Counted from the stretch's first letter, positions 15,665 through 24,078 are shown. The stretch is 64,000 nt of DNA from [Bacillus] enclensis (GCF_001456935.1 NZ_KQ758490.1:1-64000); one strand, 5' to 3'. Numbers and translations are program-made. Notes: generated from the letters alone by a model not told the origin.

Positions 15665-15668
15665 CCCA
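15641..15668. repeat. Dispersed palindromic repeat, copy 6 (overlaps gene 3' end)
   Basis: GGGCAGGGGGGACAGGTGCG followed by TTGACCCA encodes the last residues and stop codon of the histidine kinase. Confidence 0.8.
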
Positions 15669-15719
15669 CTTTTAAACGATGAGTGAAGCTTAAAGTAACA
15701 GCATGATAGGAGGTTCACC

Positions 15720-16190
15720 ATGTATAGGACAAGAAATGCGACAGATGCCGAAATCCCGCTCATGGCTGACCATTGGTACAGAATGGCATGCGAGATGTGT
15801 GAAATAGACGACATGCCAAAACCGGATATACATAGGATAGAAGAAGTGAAAAGCCTATTTATAAAGGAATCGGAAGCTGGACAGTTGATGTTCAGGGTGG
15901 CCTTGGATGAAAGTGATCAGATTGCAGCCTGCGCAGGAGGGCTTCTCAGGACAGAATATCCTTATCCGCTTGCAAAAGAGCAAAGTCTATTCGGCTGGGT
16001 AATTTCCGTATATACGCTTGAGAATCACCGCCATAACGGTCTCGCCTCTACATTAACCGATGAAGTGTGTGTATGGCTCAAACAAAACGGAGCCAAACGG
16101 GCAAGGCTCTGGTCCAGTTCAACAGGCAGAAGCGTCTATGAAAAGAACGGATTTAAACCGATGATGGATATGACAAAACCACTGCTTTGA
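15720..16190 (+). CDS. GNAT-family N-acetyltransferase
   Basis: A 156-residue protein of the Gcn5-related acetyltransferase fold. The acetyl-CoA pyrophosphate loop is recognisable in ENHRHNGLASTLTDEVC (about residues 101-117), preceded by strand WVISVYTLE, and the end YEKNGFKPM is the typical GNAT beta-6/7 region. Substrate unknown. AGGAGG lies seven bases before the ATG. It may be co-transcribed with the small membrane genes that follow. Confidence 0.85.
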   Translation: MYRTRNATDAEIPLMADHWYRMACEMCEIDDMPKPDIHRIEEVKSLFIKESEAGQLMFRVALDESDQIAACAGGLLRTEYPYPLAKEQSLFGWVISVYTLENHRHNGLASTLTDEVCVWLKQNGAKRARLWSSSTGRSVYEKNGFKPMMDMTKPLL

Positions 16191-16200
16191 ATAAGGGAAG

Positions 16201-16446
16201 ATGTCCAGCATGCTCATAAAACTCTCATTAAGGAGTTGTGTTGTCCAAGTGGAGAAAAATCAACGATTACGGATGATATGGATTATCCCTAATGTCTTCT
16301 GCTATATCATGTTTGCCGGAGTTTCTACATTCACAGTGATGTATGCAGGCGGACTGCGGGAAATCGACAGGCTGGGTCTCTGGGTCATTGCTATGATTAT
16401 CCTGCGGTATCTCTTTTTGGAAGCTTACAGATCAGGAGATGGATAA
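16201..16446 (+). CDS. Small membrane protein, start uncertain
   Basis: Up to 81 residues with two hydrophobic helices in the last 55 (IIPNVFCYIMFAGVSTFTV and LGLWVIAMIILRYLFL). The true start is unclear. AAGGAG at 16230 best serves a TTG at 16241 in another frame, which reads SKWRKINDYG and stops after eleven codons. That suggests a small frameshift near 16273. Either a GTG or ATG within the frame is used, or the gene is broken at its 5' end. Confidence 0.45.
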   Translation: MSSMLIKLSLRSCVVQVEKNQRLRMIWIIPNVFCYIMFAGVSTFTVMYAGGLREIDRLGLWVIAMIILRYLFLEAYRSGDG

Positions 16447-16501
16447 AGGAAGGGAAAATGTAAACCGGGTTAAACCGTTTACAGTTAAGGAGAATAAATC
16501 G

Positions 16502-16723
16502 ATGTTAAAAATTTTGCGAATCAGTCTGGCCTTGATTGGGTTAGTCATGGCACTATACGGATTTTTCACAGATAATTTCTGGCTGCAGCCATACACACTG
16601 TTCGTAATAGGTGTCATGCTCCTGGTAATGGGACTGGAAGAATTTCAAAAAGGACGTACAGAGTATGGATATATAAGTGTAGCGACTTGTATCTTTCTTA
16701 TGATTGTCCTGTTTATCATCTAA
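16502..16723 (+). CDS. Small membrane protein, YczI/DUF3953-like
   Basis: A 73-residue protein with two or three hydrophobic segments (ISLALIGLVMALYGFF, LFVIGVMLLVMGLEEF and a C-terminal CIFLMIVLFII). Size, order of helices and the GLEEFQKGR turn resemble B. subtilis YczI (DUF3953). AAGGAG is nine bases upstream of the ATG. Function unknown. Confidence 0.65.
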   Translation: MLKILRISLALIGLVMALYGFFTDNFWLQPYTLFVIGVMLLVMGLEEFQKGRTEYGYISVATCIFLMIVLFII

Positions 16724-16746
16724 ACCAACGAAAGGCTGTGAATCAG

Positions 16747-17451
16747 ATGAAACAACTTATCACGCTTGGCGGCGGAGGGTTCTCTATGGAACCGGAGAAT
16801 CCATTATTGGACCGCTACATACTTGCCCAATCAGATAAATCAGATCCGAAGGTATGTTTTGTTCCGACCGCAAGCGGTGACTCGGATTCATACACCACTA
16901 GATTCTACGATTTCTTTGAAAAAGAAAACTGCCAGCCGTCCCACTTTTCATTGTTTAAACCGCCGACAAGGGACTTAGAGGGATTTTTACTAGAGAAAGA
17001 TATCATCTATGTAGGAGGCGGAAATACCAAGAATCTATTGGTCTTATGGAAAGAATGGGGCCTCATCCCTATTTTTAAAAAGGCGCTGGAGCAGGGAATC
17101 ATCCTGGCAGGGATAAGTGCGGGATCGATCTGCTGGTTTGAAAAAGGTGTGACCGATTCATACGGCGACGGGCTGGAAACGTTGGAATGCCTCGGATTCT
17201 TAAAAGGGAGCAACTGCCCTCATTACGATGGAGAAGCAGAAAGGAGACCTGCATACCATCGGTTCATTGAATCCGGGGAAGTGGGCTCTGGAATTGCTGC
17301 CGATGATGGGGCCGCAGTTCATTACATTGACGGAGCCATCCATAAAATCGTCAGTTCACGCCCCGATGCAAAGGCCTATAGGGTTTATTTTGACGGAAAG
17401 GTCATAGAAGAGGAGCTTGAGACGGAGTTCCTGGGTGAAAGAAATAACTAG
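16747..17451 (+). CDS. Peptidase E-like protein (S51 family)
   Basis: A 234-residue cytoplasmic serine peptidase of the alpha-aspartyl dipeptidase/cyanophycinase group, related to class I glutamine amidotransferases. The GGGGFSM start, VGGGNTKNL (about residue 90) and the nucleophile elbow GISAGSICW (Ser about residue 124) are present, and NCPHYDGE carries the conserved His. Family members cleave Asp-Xaa dipeptides. The ATG at 16747 starts the conserved domain directly; a longer frame from 16687 overlaps the previous gene and is rejected. Confidence 0.85.
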   Translation: MKQLITLGGGGFSMEPENPLLDRYILAQSDKSDPKVCFVPTASGDSDSYTTRFYDFFEKENCQPSHFSLFKPPTRDLEGFLLEKDIIYVGGGNTKNLLVLWKEWGLIPIFKKALEQGIILAGISAGSICWFEKGVTDSYGDGLETLECLGFLKGSNCPHYDGEAERRPAYHRFIESGEVGSGIAADDGAAVHYIDGAIHKIVSSRPDAKAYRVYFDGKVIEEELETEFLGERNN

Positions 17452-17467
17452 AAAGAGGGAAGTTCCA

Positions 17468-17890
17468 ATGAAGGAATTATCGTTAAAGAATGGATACTCA
17501 TATAGATTGAAAGAGTTTGAGGAAGCTGATTTTGCTCAGGTAAACCAACTGAATGCAGAAGAGGAATGGAATAATCTCGTGAAAAAGAAGGAAGACACGA
17601 AGAATGCATGGCTTCATTCAAATATAAGATTCCTGGTTTACGACGGTGATACTCTCGCCGGATACGTGAGGGGATTCACGGACTTAAACATAACGACTTA
17701 TATTTGCGAAGTGCTGATCAACAAGGATTACCGAGGACAGGGAATCGGGTCCGAGCTGATTAAATTCGTCCATCACCTCTACCCGAAAACGAGGATTGAC
17801 CTGCTCGGATCATCGACATCAAGGACCTTTTACGAAGATCAGGATTATCGGAAGTTTTATGGGTTTAGGAAGACGATTGAGGAGTATTGA
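17468..17890 (+). CDS. GNAT-family N-acetyltransferase
   Basis: A 140-residue acetyltransferase with the acetyl-CoA motif YRGQGIGSELIKFVHHLYP (about residues 95-113) and CEVLINKDYRG strand lead-in. The C-terminus, FYEDQDYRKFYGFRK, is typical. The start at 17468 follows AGAGGGA. It stands 16 bp after the peptidase E gene and 26 bp before the DUF402 gene, so all three are probably one transcript. Confidence 0.82.
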   Translation: MKELSLKNGYSYRLKEFEEADFAQVNQLNAEEEWNNLVKKKEDTKNAWLHSNIRFLVYDGDTLAGYVRGFTDLNITTYICEVLINKDYRGQGIGSELIKFVHHLYPKTRIDLLGSSTSRTFYEDQDYRKFYGFRKTIEEY

Positions 17891-17916
17891 CGGGAGAGAA
17901 AAGGAGTCAGGAAAAC

Positions 17917-18459
17917 ATGCTTAAAAGAAAATCTGGTGACCGTTCTGGATGGAAGCGGATTTTAAAAAGGAAGTATGCCCAAACCCATCTTGATTCAGCA
18001 GAATTCAGCGGTTACATCACGTTGCTCCAAACAGTGAAAGTTACTGTCCCGTTAACAGTTCCATACGGCAATGACACTCTTTGTATTGTGGACGACGGCT
18101 ACATGTGGCTGCAGCAATTCCCTAAGGATAAACATCATGTAGTGACAACGGTGTTCGATGCCCAGGGACAGGTTGTTCAATGGTACATCGATATCACCTT
18201 GCGCAGTGGAGTGGAATCCGGTATCCCATGGATGGATGATTTGTTTTTGGACCTGGTCTTATTGCCATCAGGAGAACTGATTGTCTTGGATGAAAATGAA
18301 CTTGAAGAAGCTTTATTGGAAGGAACAATTGCTCAATCTCATTATGATTTGGCTTGGGATGAAGCGGAACGTATTAAGGAGTTAATCAGCAGGGGGAGTT
18401 TTGATTTGATAAAATTGTCGAGGGATCATAAGGAGTTACTGAAGGGTATTTTGGAGTGA
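17917..18459 (+). CDS. DUF402 protein (nucleoside phosphatase-like, FomD/YgaC type)
   Basis: A 180-residue protein with the DUF402 beta-barrel core: LCIVDDGYMWLQQFP, VQWYIDI and the acidic metal-site segment WMDDLFLDLVLLPSGELIVLDENELEEAL. Characterised relatives hydrolyse nucleoside di- or triphosphates or CMP-linked intermediates. The start is placed at 17917 after AAGGAG; a TTG at 17887 in the same frame is less likely. Confidence 0.75.
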   Translation: MLKRKSGDRSGWKRILKRKYAQTHLDSAEFSGYITLLQTVKVTVPLTVPYGNDTLCIVDDGYMWLQQFPKDKHHVVTTVFDAQGQVVQWYIDITLRSGVESGIPWMDDLFLDLVLLPSGELIVLDENELEEALLEGTIAQSHYDLAWDEAERIKELISRGSFDLIKLSRDHKELLKGILE

Positions 18460-18465
18460 GGGAGT

Positions 18466-18510
18466 ATGCCGGATATCCCGTTTGTTTACAAAGAATGGAA
18501 TAATAAATGA
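18466..18510 (+). CDS. Possible mini-ORF coupled to the VanZ gene
   Basis: A 14-codon frame, MPDIPFVYKEWNNK, whose TGA overlaps the VanZ-family ATG as ATGA. GGAG lies about nine bases before its ATG, whereas the VanZ start has only a weak site of its own. The overlap suggests that translation of the mini-ORF delivers ribosomes to the VanZ start. Evidence is positional only. Confidence 0.3.
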   Translation: MPDIPFVYKEWNNK

Positions 18511-19010
18511 GGAAATATTTATTAAAAATAGGATTAGTTACAACTTTGGCCATTTACCTGCTTATTCTTTCAAAACTAATCTTATTCAAACATTTGCCGC
18601 TTTCAGAGATCACCAGACATTTTACTTTTAACAGTGATCATGCATATTTGGGTAATCATAATTTCATCCCTTTAAAGACAATTATTTTTTATTTTTACTT
18701 AGCAGATGTCAATTTAAATATCCGGGTTGAAAATCTGGTTGGTAATATGATTGGTTTTGCACCGTTCGGTTTCATGCTGCCGCTTTTAACAAAAAGGTTT
18801 TCAACTATAAAGAATATTATTGCTGCCACATTGTGCTTGAGTTTACTATTTGAGCTGATTCAATTTGTTTTTAAATTCGGCAGTTTCGATGTGGATGATC
18901 TGATTTTGAATACGCTTGGCGGATTGCTGGGGTATTGTATATTTTCTGTGTGCAGGAGTATGCGGGTACATTGTAAAGGCCGTGAAAGTAAAGTTTTCAA
19001 AAGTGAGTAA
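18507..19010 (+). CDS. VanZ-family membrane protein
   Basis: A 167-residue membrane protein with four hydrophobic helices and the VanZ hallmark NLVGNMIGFAPFGFMLPLL (about residues 76-94), followed by LLFELIQ and the late FDVDDLILNTLGGLLGY signature. VanZ proteins raise teicoplanin or lipoglycopeptide tolerance in enterococci, but most Bacillus members are of unknown role. The C-terminal tail is basic and cytoplasmic. Confidence 0.85.
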   Translation: MRKYLLKIGLVTTLAIYLLILSKLILFKHLPLSEITRHFTFNSDHAYLGNHNFIPLKTIIFYFYLADVNLNIRVENLVGNMIGFAPFGFMLPLLTKRFSTIKNIIAATLCLSLLFELIQFVFKFGSFDVDDLILNTLGGLLGYCIFSVCRSMRVHCKGRESKVFKSE

Positions 19011-19049
19011 ATCAAATGTCTCGCTTAATCGTACTTAAGGAGAATTACC

Positions 19050-19355
19050 ATGCTGCCTCAATGTGAAAATTGTCATTCAACATTCGGCTGGAAAAAGGTC
19101 TATCGCTACATATTGGGACCGCAATATAAGCCTTTTAGCTGTGACGGCTGCGGTCAAGATCATTAAATTACGGTGAGTGGACGATTGGTGAATAGCCTGC
19201 TTATGATTGGCCCATTCTGGATTTTCGTCCAATTCTTTTCACCATTTTCTAATATTTCTCTGACTGTTGGGGTTGGATTTTTCCTTGGTTTTTTCGGCTC
19301 TCTCTTAAGCCCTTATTTTACTAAAATAAAAAGGGATCAGACATCTTACTATTAA
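19050..19355 (+). pseudogene. cxxc_20_cxxc-type protein gene interrupted by an in-frame TAA
   Basis: A zinc-ribbon plus membrane protein gene. AAGGAG precedes ATG 19050. The first 38 codons give CENCHSTFGW...CDGCGQDH, the two CxxC pairs about 20 residues apart typical of this family, and then TAA at 19164. Reading on in the same frame gives ITVSGRLVNSLLMIGPFWIF and a second helix, ending at 19355, which is how the family continues after GxxH-K. A single AAA-to-TAA change would explain it. The gene is either broken or makes only the zinc ribbon. Confidence 0.7.
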
Positions 19356-19375
19356 AAGAAGAAAGGATGGTACAA

Positions 19376-19951
19376 ATGAACATACTATGGGATTTTGACG
19401 GAACACTATTCGATACTTATCCTGCATACACACGAACCCTCTCTCAAGTGCTGGGGGAGGGCGCTGATAATCAAGAAATCTATGATAAGTTGAAAGTTTC
19501 CTACTCTCATGCAATCGAGTTTTATAACATTTCGCCTGAGCAGGTAGAGGAGAATGAGCGGCTTAAGAAAGAACTATCCCCTTTGGATATGAGGCCTTTT
19601 GACGGAGTTGAAGAAGTACTGAAGTTTGCCGGCCGAAATGTAATCATGACCCACAAGGACAGGGACGGGGTCCTTGCGATACTCGATCATTACGGCTGGA
19701 CGCATTATTTTGCAGATATCGTCACGATCGACGACGGGTTCCCGCGCAAACCGCATCCGGCGGCATACCAGCATTTACATACGAAAAATAAAATTGACCT
19801 CGCTATCGGGGACAGGGATTTGGATTTATTGCCGGCAAAGGAATTGGGGATTGCTGCATGCATGTTTCAGGGTGAGTCGGATATTGCGGATTATCATCTG
19901 GATGATTTCAATGACTTTTTTGATGAAGTTATTCCTCTACTAAAAAAGTAA
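19376..19951 (+). CDS. HAD-family phosphatase (phosphoglycolate phosphatase-like)
   Basis: A 191-residue HAD hydrolase. Motif I is DFDGTLFDT at residues 5-13, motif II is IMTHKD (about 94-99), and motif III/IV is RKPHPAAYQHL with AIGDRDLDLLPAKELG (about 145-160). The small helical cap lies between motifs I and II. It acts on a small phosphorylated metabolite in the cytoplasm; the substrate is unknown. ATG 19376 is preferred over 19367 because AAAGG is then nine bases away. Confidence 0.85.
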   Translation: MNILWDFDGTLFDTYPAYTRTLSQVLGEGADNQEIYDKLKVSYSHAIEFYNISPEQVEENERLKKELSPLDMRPFDGVEEVLKFAGRNVIMTHKDRDGVLAILDHYGWTHYFADIVTIDDGFPRKPHPAAYQHLHTKNKIDLAIGDRDLDLLPAKELGIAACMFQGESDIADYHLDDFNDFFDEVIPLLKK

Positions 19952-19970
19952 CATTAATGGAGGTGAACAT

Positions 19971-20765
19971 ATGTCAAACCAAGAAAACGAAGAGCCACTC
20001 ACCGGAGGAAATGTCTCAAGCGTATACCGATTAAAAGACACGGTCCGCCGTGAACTAAAACCGGAAAGCTCCAAAATTCATAAACTATTAAAGCACTTGG
20101 AAAAGAAAGGATATAGATATTCTCCAGCATTCCTGGGGATCGATAATAAAGGCAGGGAAATCCTTTCTTTCATAGAAGGGGAAGCGGGTAACTATCCTTT
20201 AAAAGAGTACATGTGGTCAGATGAGGCGTTGGAGGGGATTGCGAACATGCTCCGTCTTTATCATGATGCGGTCAACAATTTTCAATTCGATGATAGCTGG
20301 CAGCCGATCGATAACACCCCGCAGCCTTATGAGGTCCTTTGCCACAACGATTTTGCCATTTACAATATCATCTTTAATCAAAATAAACCGGTTGGGATCA
20401 TCGACTTCGATGTAGCAGGACCGGGTCCGAGAATGTACGACATCGCCTACACGCTATACACGTGTGTGCCTTTAAGCAGGCATTATCATTCTGAAGCAGG
20501 TGAGGAAGTACTCTATCAATCTGATAAAGATGGGGCACGGATCAAACGAAGAGTGAATTTGTTCTTTGAAGCCTATGGGATGGAGTTTGAAGAAGATTTT
20601 GTTGATATGGTCTTACTGCGTTTGGAAGGGATATGTAAGACGATTAAGCGAAAAGCCGAAGAAGGCGACGACGCCTTTCAAAAGATGGTGGATGATGGGC
20701 ATGTCGAGCATTATAAAAAGGACATTGCGTTTGTCTTGGAGCATGGGGAAGAGTGGAGGTCTTAG
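19971..20765 (+). CDS. APH-family phosphotransferase
   Basis: A 264-residue protein kinase-like small-molecule kinase of the aminoglycoside phosphotransferase/choline kinase family. The catalytic loop is CHNDFAIYNIIF (about residues 124-135) and the metal-binding motif is GIIDFDVAGPG (about 143-153). The N-terminal GGNVSSVYRL corresponds to the nucleotide loop. Antibiotic modification is possible but unproven; many Bacillus paralogues have unknown substrates. GGAGGTG lies before the ATG, 19 bp after the HAD gene. A terminator follows. Confidence 0.85.
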   Translation: MSNQENEEPLTGGNVSSVYRLKDTVRRELKPESSKIHKLLKHLEKKGYRYSPAFLGIDNKGREILSFIEGEAGNYPLKEYMWSDEALEGIANMLRLYHDAVNNFQFDDSWQPIDNTPQPYEVLCHNDFAIYNIIFNQNKPVGIIDFDVAGPGPRMYDIAYTLYTCVPLSRHYHSEAGEEVLYQSDKDGARIKRRVNLFFEAYGMEFEEDFVDMVLLRLEGICKTIKRKAEEGDDAFQKMVDDGHVEHYKKDIAFVLEHGEEWRS

Positions 20766-20772
20766 TGAAGAA

Positions 20773-20798
20773 GAAGGACAAAAATGTCCTTTTTTTAT
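20773..20798 (+). terminator. Intrinsic terminator
   Basis: GGACA and TGTCC around a four-A loop, followed by T7, just downstream of the APH-family gene. Confidence 0.8.
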
Positions 20799-20907
20799 TG
20801 AAAAGTGGTGAAAAAATCTGATTAAGTCGGCTTGTATTGTCATAATGGTGCTTGCTCCTTGAAGTTAAAAACAATATATATAAGGTATTTAAAGGCTCAG
20901 AACCGAA

Positions 20908-21034
20908 AATATTAATATATTAATCTTAATTGCGCCTCTTTTCGAATATTTACGCCAGAATCTTGTTTATTGCGCTACTTTTTAATTTATTGCGCCACTT
21001 TCCTGATAATTGCACCAGTTGTCGAATTTTCCAC
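20908..21034 (+). repeat. 20-bp periodic array, class I, five units with end cap
   Basis: AATATTAATATATTAAT leads into five units whose marks (GCC or GCT) stand at 20935, 20955, 20975, 20995 and 21015, exactly 20 bp apart. The consensus is TTATTGCGCCACTTTTCNAA. The array ends in GCACCAGTTGTCGAATTTTC. A spurious open frame from 20930 runs through it into the next gene. Confidence 0.85.
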
Positions 21035-21094
21035 CAGCCATATGCCGGTCAGAACAACCAGTACATGAGCTATTCCCAGAAAGGGGAAGTATTA

Positions 21095-21967
21095 ATGCAA
21101 ACTTGGGATAGACAATTGATTACTACTTCACGCGGTACGTTTGAAGTGTTCATAAAAGGCAGTGGTAAGCCGCTCTGTGTCACCCACCACTACTCAGAGT
21201 TCAATGAAACGGGTGACTATTTTGCAGAAACTTTTACATCCGATCACCAGGTCATTCTAGTTAACTTAAGGGAAGCCGGGGCCTCGGAAAAAGCTCATGA
21301 ACCGTACCAGATGAGCATGCTGGAAACCGTCTTTGATTTAGAAGCCATACGCGACAGCTTTGATTTTGACATATGGGGCTTTGCCGGCCACTCTACTGGC
21401 GGGATGCTCGGAGTCCTTTATGGAATCTATCATTCGGACAGCCTTTTGTTCTCTGTCATCACCGGAGCGGCAGCAAGGGAGTACATGACGTTTTCAAAAG
21501 ACTGTATTTACAATCCGGAACATCCCGATTATCAAATCATGCAGGATTACATGGAGACGCTCAAACAATCGGGTTTGATTGAAACAGAAAGAAAGAGGAT
21601 CAGTGCCGAAAGAACAAAATTATCCCTGTTTCAACCCGAGAGGCATGACCAATATTTTTCTCTGTCGATCCACAAAAGAATGTCAGGTGTCAGGCTGAAT
21701 TATTTCAGCAGGGAATTACATGTGTTCGATGTAACAAGGAAGTTGAATTTGATCACATCGCCTATTCTAATTATTTGTGGCAGACACGATGTTCAGTGTC
21801 CGGTTTCTTACTCGATTGAAATGGCAGGAGAGATCCCGCATTCTCAGCTTGCAATATTTGAAGAAAGCAACCATTAACCATTTTTAGAGGAGAAAGAATT
21901 GTTTTGTGAGGTAGTTGGGAGTTTTACAGAACAGGCGTCGGGACTGGGACAAAACCAAGAGAGGTGA
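21095..21967 (+). pseudogene. Alpha/beta hydrolase with an in-frame premature TAA
   Basis: An alpha/beta-hydrolase-fold gene starting at ATG 21095 with GGGGAAG upstream. The nucleophile elbow is GFAGHSTGGML (Ser about residue 104), the acid is in ICGRHDVQCP, and the catalytic His is in EESNH. TAA at 21875 follows that His immediately. Reading on in frame gives [19 protein letters not shown], the normal end of the family, up to TGA at 21965, which overlaps the fosB ribosome binding site as a native stop would. The 260-residue product keeps the triad but lacks the last helix, so activity is doubtful. Confidence 0.75.
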
Positions 21968-21971
21968 GAAA

Positions 21972-22394
21972 ATGCTGATAAAAGGTCTTAATCATTTCTT
22001 ATTCTCTGTATCTGATTTAGAAAAATCCATTTTATTTTATCAAAGAGTATTTGAAGCCAAGCTGATGGTGAAAGGCCGTAGTACAGCTTATTTTGATTTG
22101 AACGGAATGTGGCTGGCCCTCAATGAAGAAAAGGGTATCCCGCGTAACGAAATCCATCAGTCATACACACATACTGCTTTTACAGTAGAAGAAGCTGAAT
22201 TTGATGACATCGTACATAAGTTAAAGAAAATGAATGTCAATATCCTGGCCGGCCGAACTAGAGATGAAAGAGATAAAAGATCGGTTTACTTTACCGATCC
22301 CGATGGTCATAAATTTGAATTTCATACAGGTACACTGGGGGACAGGCTGGATTATTATAAGAAGGAAAAAGGGCATATGGATTTCTATGAATGA
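21972..22394 (+). CDS. fosB: Metallothiol transferase FosB (fosfomycin resistance)
   Basis: A 140-residue vicinal-oxygen-chelate enzyme that adds bacillithiol (or cysteine) to fosfomycin and opens its epoxide. It matches the FosB pattern along its length: [16 protein letters not shown] with the first metal His, [11 protein letters not shown] with the second, and [16 protein letters not shown] with the metal Glu and a [13 protein letters not shown] tail. AGAGGTGAG lies upstream, over the end of the broken hydrolase gene. Resistance is expected from the family, not shown here. Confidence 0.93.
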   Translation: MLIKGLNHFLFSVSDLEKSILFYQRVFEAKLMVKGRSTAYFDLNGMWLALNEEKGIPRNEIHQSYTHTAFTVEEAEFDDIVHKLKKMNVNILAGRTRDERDKRSVYFTDPDGHKFEFHTGTLGDRLDYYKKEKGHMDFYE

Positions 22395-22479
22395 TAACTA
22401 ATTTCAAGTGTACCTTTTGGAACCTTCCTGTCTCTTCATCCGTACTTGTAAAATACCCAAAAAGAAAAGAGGCGGGAGC

Positions 22480-22845
22480 ATGGAATTAGATTATCAAACA
22501 GAACCAGACTATCAACCGGATCCAAAGAAAAACGGGACACGGACTTTTTTGAATAGTATAGGTTTGGTGATATTCGGAGGGTTCTTGCTTCAGAGCCTGA
22601 CCGTTCCTTTTACGATTACTGGCAGTGGAGAGTTTTCAAAAATCGAAGAGATTAAAATGAGTGCGGGTGAATCCAGGGAGTTTTCTCTCTTCACGCTGGT
22701 GTGCGGTGTTTTATATTACCTGCTTGTGAACCTTTACTTCAGCGGGGAAAAGGGGCGGGGGATATGCCTTTTTATTATCGCCTCCCTTGGTATTTTCAGC
22801 ATAATGATGGCGGTTTATTTAGTGCAGCACCCAATGTCTCATTAA
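22480..22845 (+). CDS. Small membrane protein of unknown function
   Basis: A 121-residue protein with a polar, acidic N-terminus (DYQTEPDYQPDPKKNG) and three hydrophobic helices (about residues 28-45, 68-85 and 95-115). GGCGGGAG precedes ATG 22480; a longer frame from 22408 lacks a ribosome binding site. No family recognised. The GNAT gene follows after 18 bp, so they may be co-transcribed. Confidence 0.6.
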   Translation: MELDYQTEPDYQPDPKKNGTRTFLNSIGLVIFGGFLLQSLTVPFTITGSGEFSKIEEIKMSAGESREFSLFTLVCGVLYYLLVNLYFSGEKGRGICLFIIASLGIFSIMMAVYLVQHPMSH

Positions 22846-22863
22846 AAAAAGGAGAATACAGAC

Positions 22864-23415
22864 ATGATCAAGCTTGAGTATTTCAACCGATCTGACTTTG
22901 ATCAACTCATTGAGTGGATCGATTCGCCTTCGTTTTTACTGCAGTGGGGAGGGCCGGAGTTCGATTATCCTTTGGATGACAAACAACTGGAACTTTATAT
23001 TGAGAACGCAAATAATGAAGAGGGGGATACCCTGATTTACAAGGTTGTCGATGAAGAGACTGATAAAGCAATCGGTCATATTTCACTGGGGAAAATAGAT
23101 CGAACCAATATGTCGGCCCGTATAGGGAAAGTGTTGGTTGGCAGCCTGCAGACAAGAGGAAAAGGCATTGGCCAGAAGATGATCAGGGAAGCTTTGCGGA
23201 TTGCATTTGAAGAACTGAATTTACACAGGGTCAGCCTCGGCGTGTTCGATTTTAACACTGCTGCCATCGTCTGTTATGAAAAGGCGGGCTTTAATAAAGA
23301 GGTTCTGCTCCGGGATGCCAGGAGAAACGGTGATGAGTACTGGAGCTTGTGGGAGATGGGCGTTTTGATAGATGAATGGAAAATGGCTTTACCCAGTAAT
23401 TCTAGAGGGATATGA
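22864..23415 (+). CDS. GNAT-family acetyltransferase, RimJ/RimL-like
   Basis: A 183-residue acetyltransferase. The region IGHISLGKIDRTN and the acetyl-CoA loop QTRGKGIGQKMIREALRIAF (about residues 97-116) are followed by LHRVSLGVFDFNTAAIVCYE and KAGF, the typical RimL-like ending. Substrate is a protein N-terminus or small amine, undetermined. AAAGGAG precedes the ATG. Confidence 0.85.
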   Translation: MIKLEYFNRSDFDQLIEWIDSPSFLLQWGGPEFDYPLDDKQLELYIENANNEEGDTLIYKVVDEETDKAIGHISLGKIDRTNMSARIGKVLVGSLQTRGKGIGQKMIREALRIAFEELNLHRVSLGVFDFNTAAIVCYEKAGFNKEVLLRDARRNGDEYWSLWEMGVLIDEWKMALPSNSRGI

Positions 23416-23444
23416 GGATGTCCGTTCCTCTTTTGGACATCCAA
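23414..23444. terminator. Bidirectional terminator hairpin
   Basis: GGATGTCC and GGACATCC with an 11-base loop, between the convergent GNAT and GrpB genes; it is T-rich on one side and A-rich on the other. Confidence 0.7.
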
Positions 23445-23461
23445 TTTATTAGGAATCCCAA

Positions 23462-23980
23462 TTATGAAAATTTCAATTTAGCTTTTTCAATAATCTCCCT
23501 GATAAACGGTTCTTTATGCTCTGTATACGCTGGCCTATTAAACTTAAACCTCTCGGCAAGCTCCTTTTTAAGCCGGGCATATTCTTCAGCTGCCTGGGGA
23601 TGGATCCTTAAATAATCCCGAAATAGTAATTTCTCATTCCACTCAGTACCCTGGTATTCACAAACGTGCAAATGACAGGTTCCGTTGCCCCACAAACCTT
23701 TTCTGAAAAACCTTCTATCCGTTAATTCCGGTTTTGGCACATACTCAAAGTTAATCTGGCTCAGAGGTTCAATAAGTATTTCTGTTCGATTTAAATCATC
23801 AATGCCGACCATGATGTCGATGATTGGTTTGGCTGTTAAGCCTTTTATTGAGGTGCTGCCGATGTGCTCGACAGCTGAGATTTCAGTGCCAACCACTTTC
23901 ATAATCTGTTCTTTCTCATATTCAAATTTGTTTACCCACTCCTTGGAGTAGGGACTTAACTGTACGGTTGAGTTTGACAT
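23462..23980 (-). CDS. GrpB-family protein (UPF0157)
   Basis: A 172-residue member of the GrpB/UPF0157 family, a nucleotidyltransferase-fold group often found as accessory genes in Bacillaceae. Visible blocks are VEHIGSTSIKGLTAKPIIDIMVG (residues about 37-59), with the GS and DxD-like pattern, and HLHVCEYQGTEWNEKLLFRDYLR. Activity is not established for the family. AGGTGA precedes the ATG on the minus strand. Confidence 0.88.
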   Translation of the reverse strand: MSNSTVQLSPYSKEWVNKFEYEKEQIMKVVGTEISAVEHIGSTSIKGLTAKPIIDIMVGIDDLNRTEILIEPLSQINFEYVPKPELTDRRFFRKGLWGNGTCHLHVCEYQGTEWNEKLLFRDYLRIHPQAAEEYARLKKELAERFKFNRPAYTEHKEPFIREIIEKAKLKFS

Positions 23981-24078
23981 GGAATCACCTGCTAACGAAT
24001 ATAATTAAGGAATTTGGTCCCTCGTTGATAAATTTTGCCCGACATACCCGGTTGGGAATTTGCCATGCTTAAAACTGG

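Noticed and set aside
20908..21034. CRISPR array
   Set aside because: The arrays are periodic, but units are degenerate and there are no unique spacers between identical repeats and no cas genes. A 20-bp period without spacers excludes CRISPR.
20930..21094. N-terminal extension of the alpha/beta hydrolase frame
   Set aside because: The extra codons are the class I 20-bp array translated by chance; GGGGAAG precedes ATG 21095, where the domain begins.
18507..22394. Dedicated antibiotic-resistance island (VanZ, APH, FosB)
   Set aside because: The genes are on one strand, but they are separated by terminators and unrelated genes and carry no mobile-element borders. Common chromosomal Bacillaceae genes explain them.
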